Shown here piece after piece: positions 31,052 through 46,900 of a stretch of DNA of 64,000 nucleotides (the stretch's first letter is position 1; the number at the start of each line of letters is the position of its first letter). The notes beneath the pieces were generated by a model. The model saw nothing but the letters and a program-made list of their open reading frames with translations, was not told where the DNA came from and searched no databases. Origin of the DNA: Blastocystis sp. Blastoise (taxonomy: Eukaryota > Sar > Bigyra > Opalinata > Blastocystidae); assembly GCA_039096225.1 (NCBI GenBank), contig JBBPEB010000004.1:1212001-1276000 (forward strand), in the 5' to 3' direction. The position numbers were made by a program, and so were the translations under genes.

Positions 31052-34000
31052 TTAGAGTTTTAAAAGTTTATAACGTAAATGATTGTTTTGTATAAATGGC
31101 GAGTCTTTTAATTGTTGCTTGCATGTATTAATTAATTGTTCAGAAATATTGAAATCTAAATATAGATATAATAATGATATAATAAATATATATATACTAC
31201 AAATAAAAAGAAACTCTTTCAATTTTGGAATCTTTTGAGTAGTAACAATATCAATGATTTTTGTAAGTAATTCAGTTTCATAAAAGTCTATATATAGAAT
31301 ATAGAATTACTATATACTAAATAATAAATATACATATCTTCAAAGATTTCAAATCTTGAACTTTATTTTCTTTAATACAATCTAATAATATAGCTATCTG
31401 ATACTTAGATACATCTTCATCTATATATTTATATTTTAATTTAATTAAAAACTTCATTATTATAAATATAAATATAAATTATATATATACTATTGTCAAT
31501 AATAATAGATTCCATTGGTGTCATCAAAGAATATTTGCATTGAAGAATGGAATAACTTGGATTATAACATATATTATCTAAATTTATTATAGAATATATA
31601 ATTGATATTTATAGCAAATGAATTTTATATATATCTATTTCATAAAATACCATTTAATGAAACTGTAGTTGAAGATAAAAAGCTGTCTTTTCTTAAACAT
31701 AAGCATAAAGTTTCCATAAAAGGTTCAAATGATATTTTACTACATGCTATATATATATTATTGTTAATACTTAAGTAAATAATATATATCTTAATCTATC
31801 AAACACAAAATTCTTATAGATATATACAGATATCAATATTCTTTAATTGTGGAAAATTACTCTTTGTATATAGTTCAAAAAAGGAACTAATTGAAAAATT
31901 ACGTAATTCTATAATGAATTTCATTATATTTATCAATAATAACAATAGAAATCTTTATAATAATAATAATCATATATATTTATTATACCTAGTTTTAATT
32001 GTGCCGTATTATGAAAATAGCCATTCTCTATTAAACCTTCAATAATATTATAATGGGGTATCCCTTTATATATAAAGTAATTATAATATGATACAAATTT
32101 AAATACCGTTTAGAGACACATCAGAGGATTTAGGAATGATTTTTTTAAGAATATCTTGAATCAATGAGAAATATTCGGATGATGACTCTGAACCTATTTG
32201 TTTTACTATATATATATAAAAAATATTATTAATTTATATACAATTAACATTCAATTCGTTACATCCTATTGTATTATGATTAAAAAGATTACTTATCCAT
32301 CTTAGTTTTCTCGTACATATTTGTTCTACTATATCAAAGTAAGAATTATTCTAATTCTAATAATAATACTAAAAATAACATACGTTCAAAAGAAAAACTA
32401 TCTAAATGATCTAATGAGCTACTTTCAAACAGTAATTCTAAATCATCTTCCATGTCATCACCAATAGGTGTATCGTGAACTTCTTCATATTCTTCATAGT
32501 CACTAGTTATTTCTTCATTGTCACTAGTTATTGCTTCAAATTCATCAAGTCCATTTCTTTCTCTATATTCAATATCATAATCATCATCTCTTGTCCATAT
32601 ATCTATGTATAATATAAAAAAGAAGTATATACATATACATTGAAAAATAATATTAAATGTCTTTAACTTTTGATTCTCTGCATATTTATAATACTCTAAC
32701 AAGCTATCATAATAATATTCCTTACAAGCATTTACTTTAAAAATAATATATAATAAATATAGAAATAATATAATATAATATAGAAAAGAATATACCTTCA
32801 AGATCATCAGGCAAAGAAATTATGTTCTTTTCTAATAGTTCTTCACGATGAGATAAATCATCTATGTTATCATCTATATAATTATATATATAACATCATA
32901 TATCGAGATTAAAGAATTATTAACATTAAAAAAAAACATAAATAGTATATTTTGTAAAACTTAATATACAGAGTCCATCAATATGAATAGAATGATTAAA
33001 AGCTAAATCATCTAAAAATGGAGTTACACTCTCTAAACGTTCATCATAATCATCCAATATAATAGTATCAATCATAGATATGAATCTCTCTGGAAACAAA
33101 TTCTGTAAATCAGATTCATCTAGAATATATTAGTTCTATATTTGAAATAATTGTTATTATATAATTATACCAAAATTTACACCATAATGAATTATATGAA
33201 GTCCAGGAAATCTTTCTTTATTGACTAACGACATTGACATAAATTCTATATATTATATATACATTATATATATATATATATATACTATCACGATCATCAT
33301 ATATAAATTTAGTGACATTAGGAAAAATATGTTTTTGTATCCATTTATTATCCTCTAGCATTTCTAAAACTTTAATATATATAATTATTTATTAATGAAT
33401 ATAAATAAAAATACACCATAGAGCATTTATAGTTTTGATAGAATCAAAAACACCATTTTCAAATGCATTCACAATAGGAATAGTAAACCGTTTTTGAATA
33501 GACTTATCTACATAATAGTTATTCTAATTAAAAATATATAAATTCAAATACAACCAGATATATTTATTTCTGAAATAGAAGAATATAAAGGAACACTTAA
33601 TAGTTGAGTTATACCATACTCAGAATTCAGTTCATAAATACTACTCATAACAAATTATTAATAATTAAATGATATACATACTATAATGTTTCACTTCCTG
33701 TTTTAACTATAAAAAGAAATATTAATAAACTATTACAAAAATACATACTATCATATTCGATACCAATTTTATTCATAAGTATATAACTATCATTATTTTG
33801 AGATCTTTCTATTTGTGAAAAGTCATTTACATATAAAGTTTCATCAATATTACATTTATATAATTTAGGCAAAGCATTCATTTTTACTCTTTCAAAATAA
33901 GAATCTAATTTATAATTTTGTGATTCAGCAACAGTCTTATTAAAAGGAGAAACTTCATTATATCGTTTCATTTCAGATTTCATGTAATATTCATAAGTCT

Positions 34001-35003
34001 CATTATTTTTCATTTTATATCCATATTTATTACAAAATACAGTGTATTCTTTCAAATACTCCTCGGTATTTGGATTCAATAATTCATCACTTTTATTATA
34101 ATGTATAGTTACTATATATTTATATATTTATATATTATTATATTATTATATTATTATATTTATATTTTTATATATTTATATATTATTATATTTATATATT
34201 TATATATTTATATATTTATATATTTATATATTTATATACTAGAAATTGTTAATTTTCTTAATGAAGGAAATATATCTTTAATACATGATGGACATATATA
34301 TTCTAATGGAATATTCGAGGCATATTCATCTATATTTTATAAATACCATTAGTATTATAATAAGTATATATATAAATACAATTTATATCTACTTGTGTAA
34401 TATTCATCATTTTAATAAGAAGCGAATAATAGAATAATAATTCCTTTTGTAAAGAAGTAATTAATCCTATATATATTTAGTTTTTCTTTAAATAGTAATA
34501 TAATTACCATTAATAAAAAGAATTTTAGTTTCTGAATTAAATACTTCCATAGGAATAGTTAATTGATGATTCTTTTTTTTATTGCCATATATAGCATAAT
34601 GATTCGCTTTCAAATAGTCAATAAATAATTCTTCAACATGAAATAATAAATCACTTTGAATTTCTTTATCAAGTGTAACTGAATATTCAAAAAGTGTTCT
34701 ATATATATCATAACTATCTCGTAGATTTAAAGAAGAAATATCTATATTTTTATCATTAAACAAAGAAATCACCTTCTCAATGTTTAATGAAGGTATATCT
34801 ATATAATAACTACCATCCTCATATTTATCTGAGTGTTGAATAATATCATGAAAGGGTAATTCATGATATTTTTCAATTAATTCTCTAGAAATCCATAATT
34901 GCGTTTCATCCTGAAACGTAAACAAATCTAAAAACATATAAATTAGTTGTAATCATACTCACATACATTTATCTTCTGCTAATATTGACTTGTTTTCTGA
35001 CAT
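31052..35003 (-). CDS. Leucine-rich-repeat-like protein with BTB/T1-like N-terminus, many exons
   Basis: Starts MSENKSILAEDK at 35003. Exon 1 is 35003-34967 and exon 2 starts at 34927; the last exon ends at TAA 31052. Around fifteen or more small exons are split by very AT-rich introns. The N-terminus (FTFQDETQLWISRELIEKY, then SDKYEDGSYYIDIP) resembles a BTB/T1 module. Later exons carry LRR-like strands spaced along the chain: FPSLRKLTIS, FPNVTKFIYDDRD, RFPGLHIIHYG, FISMIDTIILDDY, NGYFHNTAQLKL and IPKLKEFLF. Residues from the exons near 32,600-32,380 form a strongly acidic stretch (DYEEYEEVHDTP). Frames joined without stops in the exons I spliced, once the acceptor TTATGTAG and donor GTATTT are used around 33,500-33,360. 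I do not recognise the family or function; it may be a member of a lineage-specific LRR set. Some exon borders in the 31.3-32.3 kb part are uncertain. Confidence 0.65.
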
Positions 35004-37967
35004 CACTTGAATTCAACTATAAAAATAACATAATTATAAAGTGTTTTGCTTTATAAACAAATTTCTATATAATATATTCAATAAATACTTTAAAAAGAGT
35101 TGTATCCTAGAATAAAAATAATAAATTAATGAAAGCAAGGAAAATTAAAACTTGCAAATTTTTAGAAAAGATATATATGGAATTACTCTTAGTTACTAAT
35201 TGATATTAAGTGCAATTATATAGCATTTCAAAGTGAATGAACAAGTATCAAGAAAGAATCACGATTATATCGTTTTTTATAGCGAGAAAATTTAAAAATG
35301 AAAAATATTATTTCTTTTAAATCTTTTTTAATCATTTTATATCGTTAAAAAAACTTATTCAATTCAATATAGTTGAATATGTTAGTTAAAATACATAAAG
35401 AACATGGATATACTCAAAGAATTTATTATTATAATCAAAAAAAGAAATACAAGAATCAAAATTACTAAATAAACATAAATGAACGTATTATTGGCTGCTT
35501 TAATCAAATGTTAACAAAGTATATTTCAAATAAAAGTCAAATATTCACAATTCTTTAACAAATTATTTTCAAAATCCTATATTGATCTTCATGAGCAGCT
35601 ATTTAAGAAGTCTGTGATGATTTATTATATTTTGAGATGTCAATTATTTAATCTTTACTGGAGTTTCAACAAGAAAGAAACAATTAACAGTGATTCTCCG
35701 CTTGTTTTTGAAATAATAGCAATATTATATTCTATAAAGTTATAAAAACCTATTCTATCACATTTCTGTATATTATAACATGAATATACCTTATGTATAC
35801 CAATTGAAACAAGCAATTCATCTTTATTTCCTGATATGCATTCTATTTACATCATTATTATATATATATAAATTAATATTTATCAAGAATCTATTCATGT
35901 ACATGGATTGAAAATAGTTGAAGAGTATGAAACTGATTCATCTACTGAATTCTCTACAAGCATTTCATTGCTACTCTTTATTGTATAAAGTATTTTGAAG
36001 AAATAGTTCACATTATTAAATACATAAAGATCCTCTTCATATAATAAATCATTTATCAATCTATGAGTTTATATTTCTTTATGACACTGATATTGATATG
36101 TAAAGACTTTTCAAATATATTTTTATAAATAATCAATTTTGATGTTTTTTCATCGTTATTCTTTATTATTTCTTATTATACATATTCAATATATTGTGAA
36201 TAACTTTTATTTTTAACTCATTTAAAAGAAAAATATACTCATCTTTGAGAATCAGTGATTTTTATGTATTCATTTTAATCAAATAAACAAGTTAATAAGT
36301 AGATAGAATAGAATAATACATTTATAAATGATTTAATACATTTTATCATTCAAAAATAAAGAAAAATAAATTATTATAAGAAAAGTTTCATAAAATTTAC
36401 AAAATATTTTTAATACAATTTTATAAACTATTATTTTTATCATTTCCTCTTTTAATCCTATAAAATTCATTTATGTATATCTCTAATATTGATAAACATC
36501 ATATAACAATGTATACTCAAAATTGACAACATTATTGAAATGGAATCACTACAATTGTCTTTATTATGTTTTTTAAAATCTACTAGTGAAGAATACACAT
36601 AAAATACTCATTAGAAAATAATAAATTATATAATTATATTCCATATTCATAGAATAAAATGAAAAATAAAAATTGATAGCCAAAGTATTTTGCAAAAAGC
36701 AACGAATACAAATGAATGAAGAGTTTCTGAATATCGTTTGCTGATTTATGGGAAAAGTCGTATTGACATAAGATAGCAATCTTTTTATATAGAAAAATAA
36801 AGCAAATTTTACTATTTTTTATGACTCGTTTTGATAACATAGCTTATAAAGAATATCTTATTTAAAAACTAGGTAAATAGCGAGAGACTCTTAGAAGAAT
36901 TCTTTGTTTATTGACTCCAATAGGTTTTCATCGTTTTTAGACTTGACTGTAGACACTGTAGAATTCTCTCTTGACTAATAAGATCACTTTTACTGATTTG
37001 TTGGGAAATACCGAAACTGTAGCTATAACGATTTTTATACTATTATCAAAACAGTTGAATTAGCAACTTTTTTACAATCAGTCAATTTATGTATAATACA
37101 AGAGAAATAGCGGTAAAATACCAGAGTTTCTATTCATTGATATTCTATATAGACATTCTAATAATTGTGTTTCTTTCCCGACTTGAGTTATCAGTTTTAT
37201 GATATCTGCTAATTGTTCATATCATTATGTAAATTGATGGAAAGAAACGATAAAGGAAAAAAAGAAGAAAAATTGGTAGAAATACACAAAAAATATTATA
37301 TTGCAAGTTATGGAGAAGAGTAGTACAATTATGGGAAAAGACGATTCTATTGTTTTCTTCATTTTTTAATATGATAAGATGAATTATAAAGTATTGAATG
37401 GCTTTAAAGTGAACTGTAAAATGTATAGATGCTATATTATTCATATGATTAAGATTTATGATAATCATTCAGTTTTCTTAACAATAATTATCATTAAAAT
37501 GAGTTAATTGACTTCAAATAATATGTAAAATGTTTTAAATAATACAATAAATCAAAAATAATTCAATAAAACAAACAATTAAAAAGTAAAATTGACTTAA
37601 AAGACTTTTCTCTTATTTAATTACTATAATACTATCTAATCTATCACATAAACTTTTATATACTCATCACAATACTCATCTAACTAAAATATTAATTGAT
37701 TTATTTCAAAATTAAATAAATAATTTTTAAATTCATATAATAAGCAACAAATAACAGAATCATTCAAATATAAAATCTTCTAACACTATAAATAGCACAT
37801 CACCTCCATAACAACAAAGAAATCAAAGAAAATTCAAACAAACTCATTTTAAACAACAAGAATTATTTTCTCACTGAGATTCTAACAAATAATTAAGAGA
37901 ATCTTCTTATTCTCAAAACACTTTTGTTTCTTTCTGATAATTCATCTTATAATTCTTATTTAATTAA
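35004..37967. other. Long divergent intergenic region
   Basis: Nearly 3 kb between the starts of the LRR-like gene (minus) and the giant receptor gene (plus). No ORF here has protein-like composition and I find no splice-supported gene. The part at about 36,850-37,220 is less AT-rich than its surroundings and could be an old gene remnant or a regulatory block. The last 250 bp upstream of 37968 should contain the receptor promoter and 5' UTR. Confidence 0.45.
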
Positions 37968-40900
37968 ATGAGAATATTTTATCTACTCTTATTCATCTAT
38001 ACTACATGTTTAGCAGTTAATTCTGAAAAGAAATTAGGTTTGTTTTTTCAATTCTCTTAATTCCATAATATTTCACATAATTGAATAGGTAAATCAAGAG
38101 AATTGCCTGCACAAGACTGTATGATAAAACAAGGAGGTGATTATTATTTTGATTCTGAGTATGTTTGGATAGGAAAAGATCGTAATGAAGTTTATCTTGT
38201 ATGTAATGATACATAAATAGAATTCTAGAATCATTTATAAATTTATTTAGACTTATTGTTATCATTTTCAAGGTCAAATGTGGGAAATGTTTTATTCGAA
38301 TTCCAATAATGACTTTATAACAGATAAACGAAGTTATATAGAACATATATCGGATCCTACAGGCTTTAAGAACATAGAGAATAATTCATTCAGAGATTAC
38401 GACGTAATTGGTATGATTTTTATAATTTATTTGTTTCTAAAAATATAAAATTTATGATTATACTCATCATATTTATATATAAAAAATAAATATAAATTAA
38501 ATATTTCTATAGGTTCCCTTCCTATTTCGTTATTGCCAGGAACCTCGTTAAAGTTGTTAATATTGAATATAAATGGTTGGTCTGATGATGAATATTTCAT
38601 AATGACTTTTCAAAAGTATTCTACATTTAATGAATTCATAACAAATCAATGGCCTTATGAATCTTGTCAATCACTTCCTGGAGGTGAATATATTGAAATA
38701 CAAACAAAATCAGTCACTTATAAGTATATATATATATTATTAATTATTTATTTATTTATATAGAGTATATGCATTATATGTTGATGAGAAAGGATTTGGT
38801 ATTCGTGATTGTATTATTCATTATACAGATAATTTTATTACAAAACAACCTTCAAATTATCCGAAGTATATATATTTATATTTATTATTATATTATAAAT
38901 ATAGATATATATATTCAAATTTATATTCAAAAGAAAATAGAGTAGAAACAGTATGTGATAAAGTGAATGATTATGCTGATAATAATATTCGAATTTTTGT
39001 TGCTACTTCTCGTATATTTATATATATATATATAATGAATATAATTCTATATAGCTATAATATATACAATGAGTACCTATTATGATTATACTGCTGCAGG
39101 AGATGGATGTTGTTTCGTAGAGGATATTACTGATGATTTCCATAATAATGAAGTGATTTCTCGATTATGTTGTTTAGATCCCCAAGGGAATACTGACTTT
39201 CAGAAATGGGGAAGTTCTAAAGAAACTGGATTCGTTGAATCAGAACTCAATGATTATGATCTTCCTGTGTATATATATATATATATAATATTTTTTTTTA
39301 TTCTTTTTATAGTGCATCTATGAATTCTACATATGCTACATTCAATACATGGTTTACAGAAAGTAATAATTCTTATTCTTTCTCTTTTCCTCTTATTGGT
39401 ATTATGGGTACCAAAAACCTTCTTACTCTTAACTAGTATATATATATATATTCTATAATATTCTATACCTTCTAGTCCTACTTATTTTCCTTTAACAGAT
39501 GTAAAAGGAGGATATGCATTAAGTCCAATAGAAGAATATATTGGTAAGAAATGTTGGTTTACTATGAAAACAAATCTATTCTTCTTGTATATTATTATTA
39601 TTTTATATTTATATAATATTATTATTATTTATATAGATATGAGAATAGAACAGATCAATTTATAGATTTTGAAACCAATAATGGATTATGGGTGTTTATT
39701 AATAAACATTTATTTTTAGATTATGGAGGGTATTTATATTATATATTATTTATTATTATTATTTATATAGTTATAATACTCCAGTTGGTTCTCATATTAA
39801 TATAACGAATTATGCAGATAAATTAGGTCTTATTCCTGGAATCACCTATTCTATATCTATATTCTTTGCTTCTAGAACATGTGGAACTCAATCAAGTATA
39901 TATAATAATAATAAAAATAAAATAATATTATTCTATAGATTCTATATCTCGTTTTATAACTCAAACGAATTTGACATTTCTCTGTGATGCTCCTCTTCTC
40001 TCTAAAGTAGTTTCTATGATTATTGATAAAGAAGATACTACAACTATACCGAATATGAATAGTAGTATTAATCTCTCTGGAAATAGTTATAGTAGTACTT
40101 TAAATAGTGAAGGAGAAAATCCTTATTATTGTACAAGAGATTTCAAAAATATTCTTATTCAACAACAAGTATATACATATTTTATTATTATTATATATAT
40201 TTAGACTGTATCTCTTAATAAAACATCAATATTTGGATATCATATTTATATGTATGAAATACTTCAATTTAAATCAAATATCTATTTAGGTATATATTAT
40301 ATATATTATATTATATTATATAGAATCAATATCTCCATTTTGTATTCTTCTTCATCCTTATATACAATACTCTTCTTCTACTCCTGTAATAAACCCTGAT
40401 ATTCCCTATAATAATATTCTTCAATCTCGATGTTTCTCTCAAACTAATTCTTATGTATTCTTCTTTAATGAAAATAGTATATAAATATAATAATATTAAT
40501 AATAATAAATATATAGTTCTTCAAGTCTATTTACCTGGTGATACTCCTCCTACAATAAAATCTCCTTCTATAATTACTTCAGTATCCTATTCCTTCTATA
40601 ATAATGGACAATTAACTCTACAATTGATCTCTAGATATAATCAACTTCATCTCTATCTCTCTAATAAACATACTCTCAATATCAATCTTGTATTATTCTA
40701 TATATTATTATTATTATTATATTTATAGGATTCTGTCTCTCATTTATCATCAGGATATTATTTAGAAATTATTTCACCAGAACATGTATATATTAATAAT
40801 AATAATAATATAATTATATTGAATAGGGTATCCAATTGATATCTCCTACAGTATCAACGATTCCTTTGACTTCTACTACTATTACTCCTTCTGAATATCC

Positions 40901-43900
40901 TCTCTTCTTCACGAGTACTGCAGGATCTATATATCCACTTCAATTATTCCTTAATAGTCGATGTGGACAAATACCTATAGATATCGATCTCGAACAACGA
41001 ATTAAAGTCACTTTTATTAGTGATCGAAAGGGTATATTTATTATTATATATATTTATTATTATTCTATATATATATAGTTCCATCTCTTCCTACATATAC
41101 CTTCTCCTATCTTTCTTCTTCTTCTCTTTATTTATATTTAAAAGCTATCTATGTAGCTATATATGATATTTATATAACAGTAGATGGTATTCCTATTCAT
41201 TATTCTCCATTTTTATCTGCATGGACAGTAACTCATGGTTCTCTTCTTCCTTCAAATACTATTTTTATACCACCAAATAAAACTACTACTGTTGGTATTA
41301 TTCGTATATATTTATTTTATTTATATAATAATATATATATATATATAGATGATTTTGAAATATATTTTCGTGATGAATATAATAATACAGTTCCTACAAC
41401 ATTATTTACAGGAACAATTCTATTAAATACAGATCAATCTTATTTCTTTACTTCAAAAGAAGGTATTTTATATATTTATTATTATTATATATATATAGAT
41501 CCATTACATGAAAAATTAATATATCAATTTGTTTCTTATACTTCAGAATCTGTTTATTTTAGATGGATGTATATTTATATAATTATAAATAAATTTATAA
41601 TAATATTTTTATAGTGTGAATGGTTTATCTGTGATTAATACTCCATTCCAATTATCAGTATATAGTGATGTTCCTTCTTATCTCTACTCTTCTATCTCTA
41701 CTATCTATTCAATTATTCCTTTATATAGAAGTGTTGATGTATATATATAATAATAATAAAAATAATAATATTATTATATATATAGTTTACATTAATAGTA
41801 AGAGATCGTTATTATAATTTAGTGAATCAGAATAATTTTATAATAAAATTATATGTAACATCTTCAGAAGGATTTGATATTCCTTTATTTCCAGGGGAAT
41901 CCGATCAATTCTTTAGTTATAGAATCACTATGGATTCTACTTCACAATATACATTATCCATTCGTTTCTTTCGTGAGATTTCTAATGGTCATTTATATGT
42001 ACGTCTTCTCAACCAAGAAGAAGAAGATATTGATAAGATTAATTCTTATATATATTGTACTATTCAAAGTAGAATTAGTCCTAATGATTGCTCTAAAACT
42101 GAAATCTATATATCCTTTTTATATTTTATTTTATATTATATTATATTCTCTTAATAATAATATTATATATTTTTCTTAATTCTATTTTTTACAGTCCTAT
42201 TAGTTTTGCAGGTACATTAACGTATATGTATATATATACAAGAGATATATATGATGATGGATATTGTTTAGATAATCGAAGAGATAAATATAAAGTGTAT
42301 ATTAAAGGTGATGGAGATGTATATATATATTTATTTAATAATATTATTATATATAGTATACTCAGAAATCTTTTTATTCATTTTCAACATCTCCTTCTCT
42401 TGATATATATACACAAGAATATCAATATACTTCTATTTGTCCTCTTTATACATTTATTCAATTACCTTCAAAAGTTAGAAATATAACTGTGAAAATAGAT
42501 TGTTTATCTGAAGATAATATTTGGTCCTCTTTAGAATGGAATATCACTTCTATACCTTCTACTGAAATGTATATTAATTATTATTATTCTCTTATATATA
42601 TATATATAGTACATCTACAATGAAAGTAACTCATGATTCTCTTTATACTGCTGGTGATATTATTCCTATAGACATTAAATTCTTTGATATGTAATTATTT
42701 TATTATTCTTTATTTATATATATATTATTTATAGATATAATAATTCAGTAATTAATTTACAAAGTGTATATAAAATATGTGATTATAGTTATGTAGAAGG
42801 TATATATATAATATATATAATTTTAATTTAATTTTATATAGATCGAAATACTTATTATGATGTTATGAATCCAGATTCAATAAGTCTTCTTAGTACATGT
42901 TCTATACCTGCTAAAGTATCAGGATTCCATAAGATTTCATTGATTACATTAGTTTATGGAAATATCTATGATTCTTATCTAAGTATATATATTTATAATA
43001 TATATATATTATCTATAATAGCTGTTGTTCCTGGTACTCTTTATATTGCTCATACTGATATTCATGGGACTGGAATTGAATTTGTTTCTTATTGTGATTC
43101 TACTAATATTTCTATTTGTGGAGATATCTATATGAATTTAAAAGTATTTATTTATTATTATTATTATTGTTATATATTTATAATAGGATGAATATTTTAA
43201 TTCATTGAATGCTACATATTATATTGAAGAAGGTGGATATTCAAAAGAAGATCCTTCTTTTTCTATATATAATCATGAAGGAGAATATATTGATATAGAT
43301 ATTCGACGAGCTGATACTTTAGAAGATACTCCTTTCACTGTAGATAAACATATTTTAAATAATACGTATATTTAATATTATTATTTATTATTTATTTTAT
43401 AGTATTCATATTCATTATATTGTTGAAATGTCTTCTATTATTGGTCTTACTGAATCAGAATATCCTTATTTATATATACGTCTATTCTTTCAAAATAAAC
43501 AAGATAATCTATTCTCTAAAGATATTCCTGTTACTCTATCTTCTCTTCCTTATTCTTTATTCATGTATATATATTTTTTATTATTTTTTTATATATCTGT
43601 ATAGATTAACGTCTCCTCTTAAATTTCATGTATCATCGATATTAAATGCTAATTTAGAAACTGATCCATTCTTTTCATTTCAAATATTTGATGAAAATCA
43701 ACATATTATTACGGGTCAACAATCTAATCTTAAATGGTATTCTATTATTATTTTATAAATATAAATATATATATAGGATAAATATAGATGAAGATTATTA
43801 TGATGGAATCATGTATATAGTTGAAACTACATCACTTGGTACTTATAAATATCCTTTTATATATATATATATTAATAATAATAATTAAATACTATTATTT

Positions 43901-46900
43901 TCTTTAATCTATATACAACTATACCTCATCTTCCTACTGCTCGTAATTATACGTTTATATTATTATATAATAATATGCCTATATTGGATATATCAGTGAC
44001 AATTACTACATTCACATGTTTAAAGTATTCTTTATTATCAACCTATTCAGGAACATTCAGTATGGGATTTGTACCTGAAATAAGAAGAGAATTAGATGTT
44101 ATTGTTAAAGATATTCATAATAATGAAATTCCTATTCCTATAAATCAACAATTCAATTTAACTTCTTCTCCTCCTCTTCTCTATTCTTATACTCTCAATA
44201 ATAATCATATCCATTTTCTAATAGATTCTCCTCTTCATCTTTCTTCTTATCGAGATCTATATACTATTACTATTTCTACATCCTTTGAAGATCAACCCTA
44301 TATAGAAATACTTACTACTACTGCTTATGCTTATCCTAATTTGAGTATATATATAATATATAATATATAATAATATTATTATATAGATCTTCTTGGATCT
44401 CCTTCTTATTTACTTTGTCCTGATGAATTAACTACAGGAATAGAATTCAATTGTACATTTCATCCACGAGATATTTATGGTAATGATATTAACCCTACTT
44501 ATATTCAACCATTCTTAAAATCAACATGTATATATATTTATTTATTTTTATTATTATTATTATATTATAAAGTGATTGATTCTAAGGGTAATAATCTCAA
44601 TGTATGTGATTTACCTTATTGTACAGGGAATAAACCAGCTATCTTTATTTTTGATCATAATACTATTTATACAAAGTATATATAATATATATTATATTAT
44701 TATTATTATATAGAATGTATTATATTGATGCTGATACATACACAATAACATTTTCTCTTGAATACATTCATTATGAACAACAATTTCAATTGATTATTTC
44801 TCCATCAATTATGGACCCTCAACAATCATTTATTCATTTCCCTTCTAATAATAATCCTATTCCTGTTCCTAATTATGAAGATTATGGAAAAAATGGTATT
44901 TATTATTTTATTTTATTATTATTATATATATAGAATTATTAGATGATGAAGGAATTAATAAAAGTATATATATATATTTATTATAGTTATTATTTATATA
45001 TATAGCTTATATAGCTGGTAATCAAATTTTCATTCATGTTCATCTCTTTGATATATCTTTTATATTATATTATTATATTATTATATAAATAAATATTTTC
45101 TTAATAATCACTCCTTTAATAATACAATAGAAGAAGATATATCAAAAGAATTATATATAGAAATATATAAGAATGAAACTCGTATAGAAACAGATAGGTA
45201 TATATATTTATTATTCTTATATATCTATATAGTTATGCAATATTAATTTATGGAAATGTATATGTATTTTCGTTATATTTATATACAATTGGAAACTATG
45301 ATATATATGTAAAACGATCAGGAGTAGCTTTATTAGTATATTTATTATATTATTATATTCTATATATATATGAATAGAATTCTCCAATACAAGCTATTAT
45401 AAAACCATCAGAAGCTACTTCCTATATATATACCTGTTCTCCCTTAGAGAATGAAGATAAGTTACCTGATGGATTATGTAGTATACATGGATTAAGAGAA
45501 AATGTATATATTTATATATTATATTATATTTATAGACAAAAGGATCATTCTTATTATCTACTGTAGATATATATGGGAATCCTGTATATACCTATTTTGA
45601 CACAAATCTATTCTCTATGGCTATTACATCTTCTGTATATTTATATATATATAATATATATATATATTATTATTCTATATAGTCAAATACAATGTTTATT
45701 CCACCTCATTTGACTGCTCAATTATATGATAAAGAACTTGGTATATATATAATATAATAAAATATAATATTTATATATAGGTCAATATTTAATAATCTAT
45801 AATGATTTAACTTCTACTCATCCTGGAAATTATATCCTATTTATATATAAGTAAATATTTATTCAAAAAATAAAAATTATTTTCTTTAATGAATATACTA
45901 ACTGAATATACACTTCAATTATATTATAATTCAACTTCTCCTTTTCCATTATTAAAGATTCAACTCTATCCAGCACAAATCAGATATCAATCTACAAGTA
46001 TTCTTCTTATATAAATATATATAAATAATATATATATATAGTCCTTAAGAATGATGAATGTGAACGTGTGAATACAACTTGTTTTATATATGTATATCTT
46101 TATGATATATATGAACGTCCAATAGAATTCGATGCCTATTCTATTTCTATTAAAATGGATGTATCACTGGATATAGAGGGTGATGGAAATCCTATTCTTC
46201 ATACTGAACTATTCCCTTGTATATTTATAAAGGATTCCTATACTTGTGAATATAAATTAATCTATTCTGGTGATTATATATATTATCCTATTATTAATAA
46301 TCATCAATATCTTCAATATCATTATCTATATCCTTTATATTATATATAATATAATTATAAAAATAATGATTTCTATACTATTTCTTAATAAACTTACTTC
46401 TATTACTCCTTTAGAACCTGAATATACAAATACATATATATCATTTATTTCAGAGAGTACTTCTCTATATACAGATGTGACTATGATTATTAAGATTCGT
46501 GATGCATTAGGGAATTTATTAGATATTAATACATCTAATAAAACTCTATTTGCTATTATTACTCTTGATTCAAGTGGAAAACAAAGATCTGTATGATTTT
46601 ATATATATTTAATAATTATTTCATAAAATTTCTATATAGCTTCGATTGACTATTCCTTTCAAATCTCAGACTCCTTATATACATAGTTTAACTATATTAT
46701 CTCCTTTATATGGTTATGGATCTATAGATTTTTATTTAACAGATATTACTTGGGATGATCTTACAAATACAGAAATCTATACAAAGATATTATTAGGTAC
46801 TCAACCAAATCTTGTTTTCCTTCCTTCTTTATGTAAACAGCATTCTTCTCTTAGTCCTTATATATGTTATAATAATATGAATGGTAATTACATAAAGAAT

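Noticed and set aside
36573-38346. Small minus-strand ORFs at 36573-36840, 37217-37468 and 38017-38346
   Set aside because: Overlapping, low-complexity frames without domains; the last is antisense to the signal-peptide and early exons of the giant receptor.
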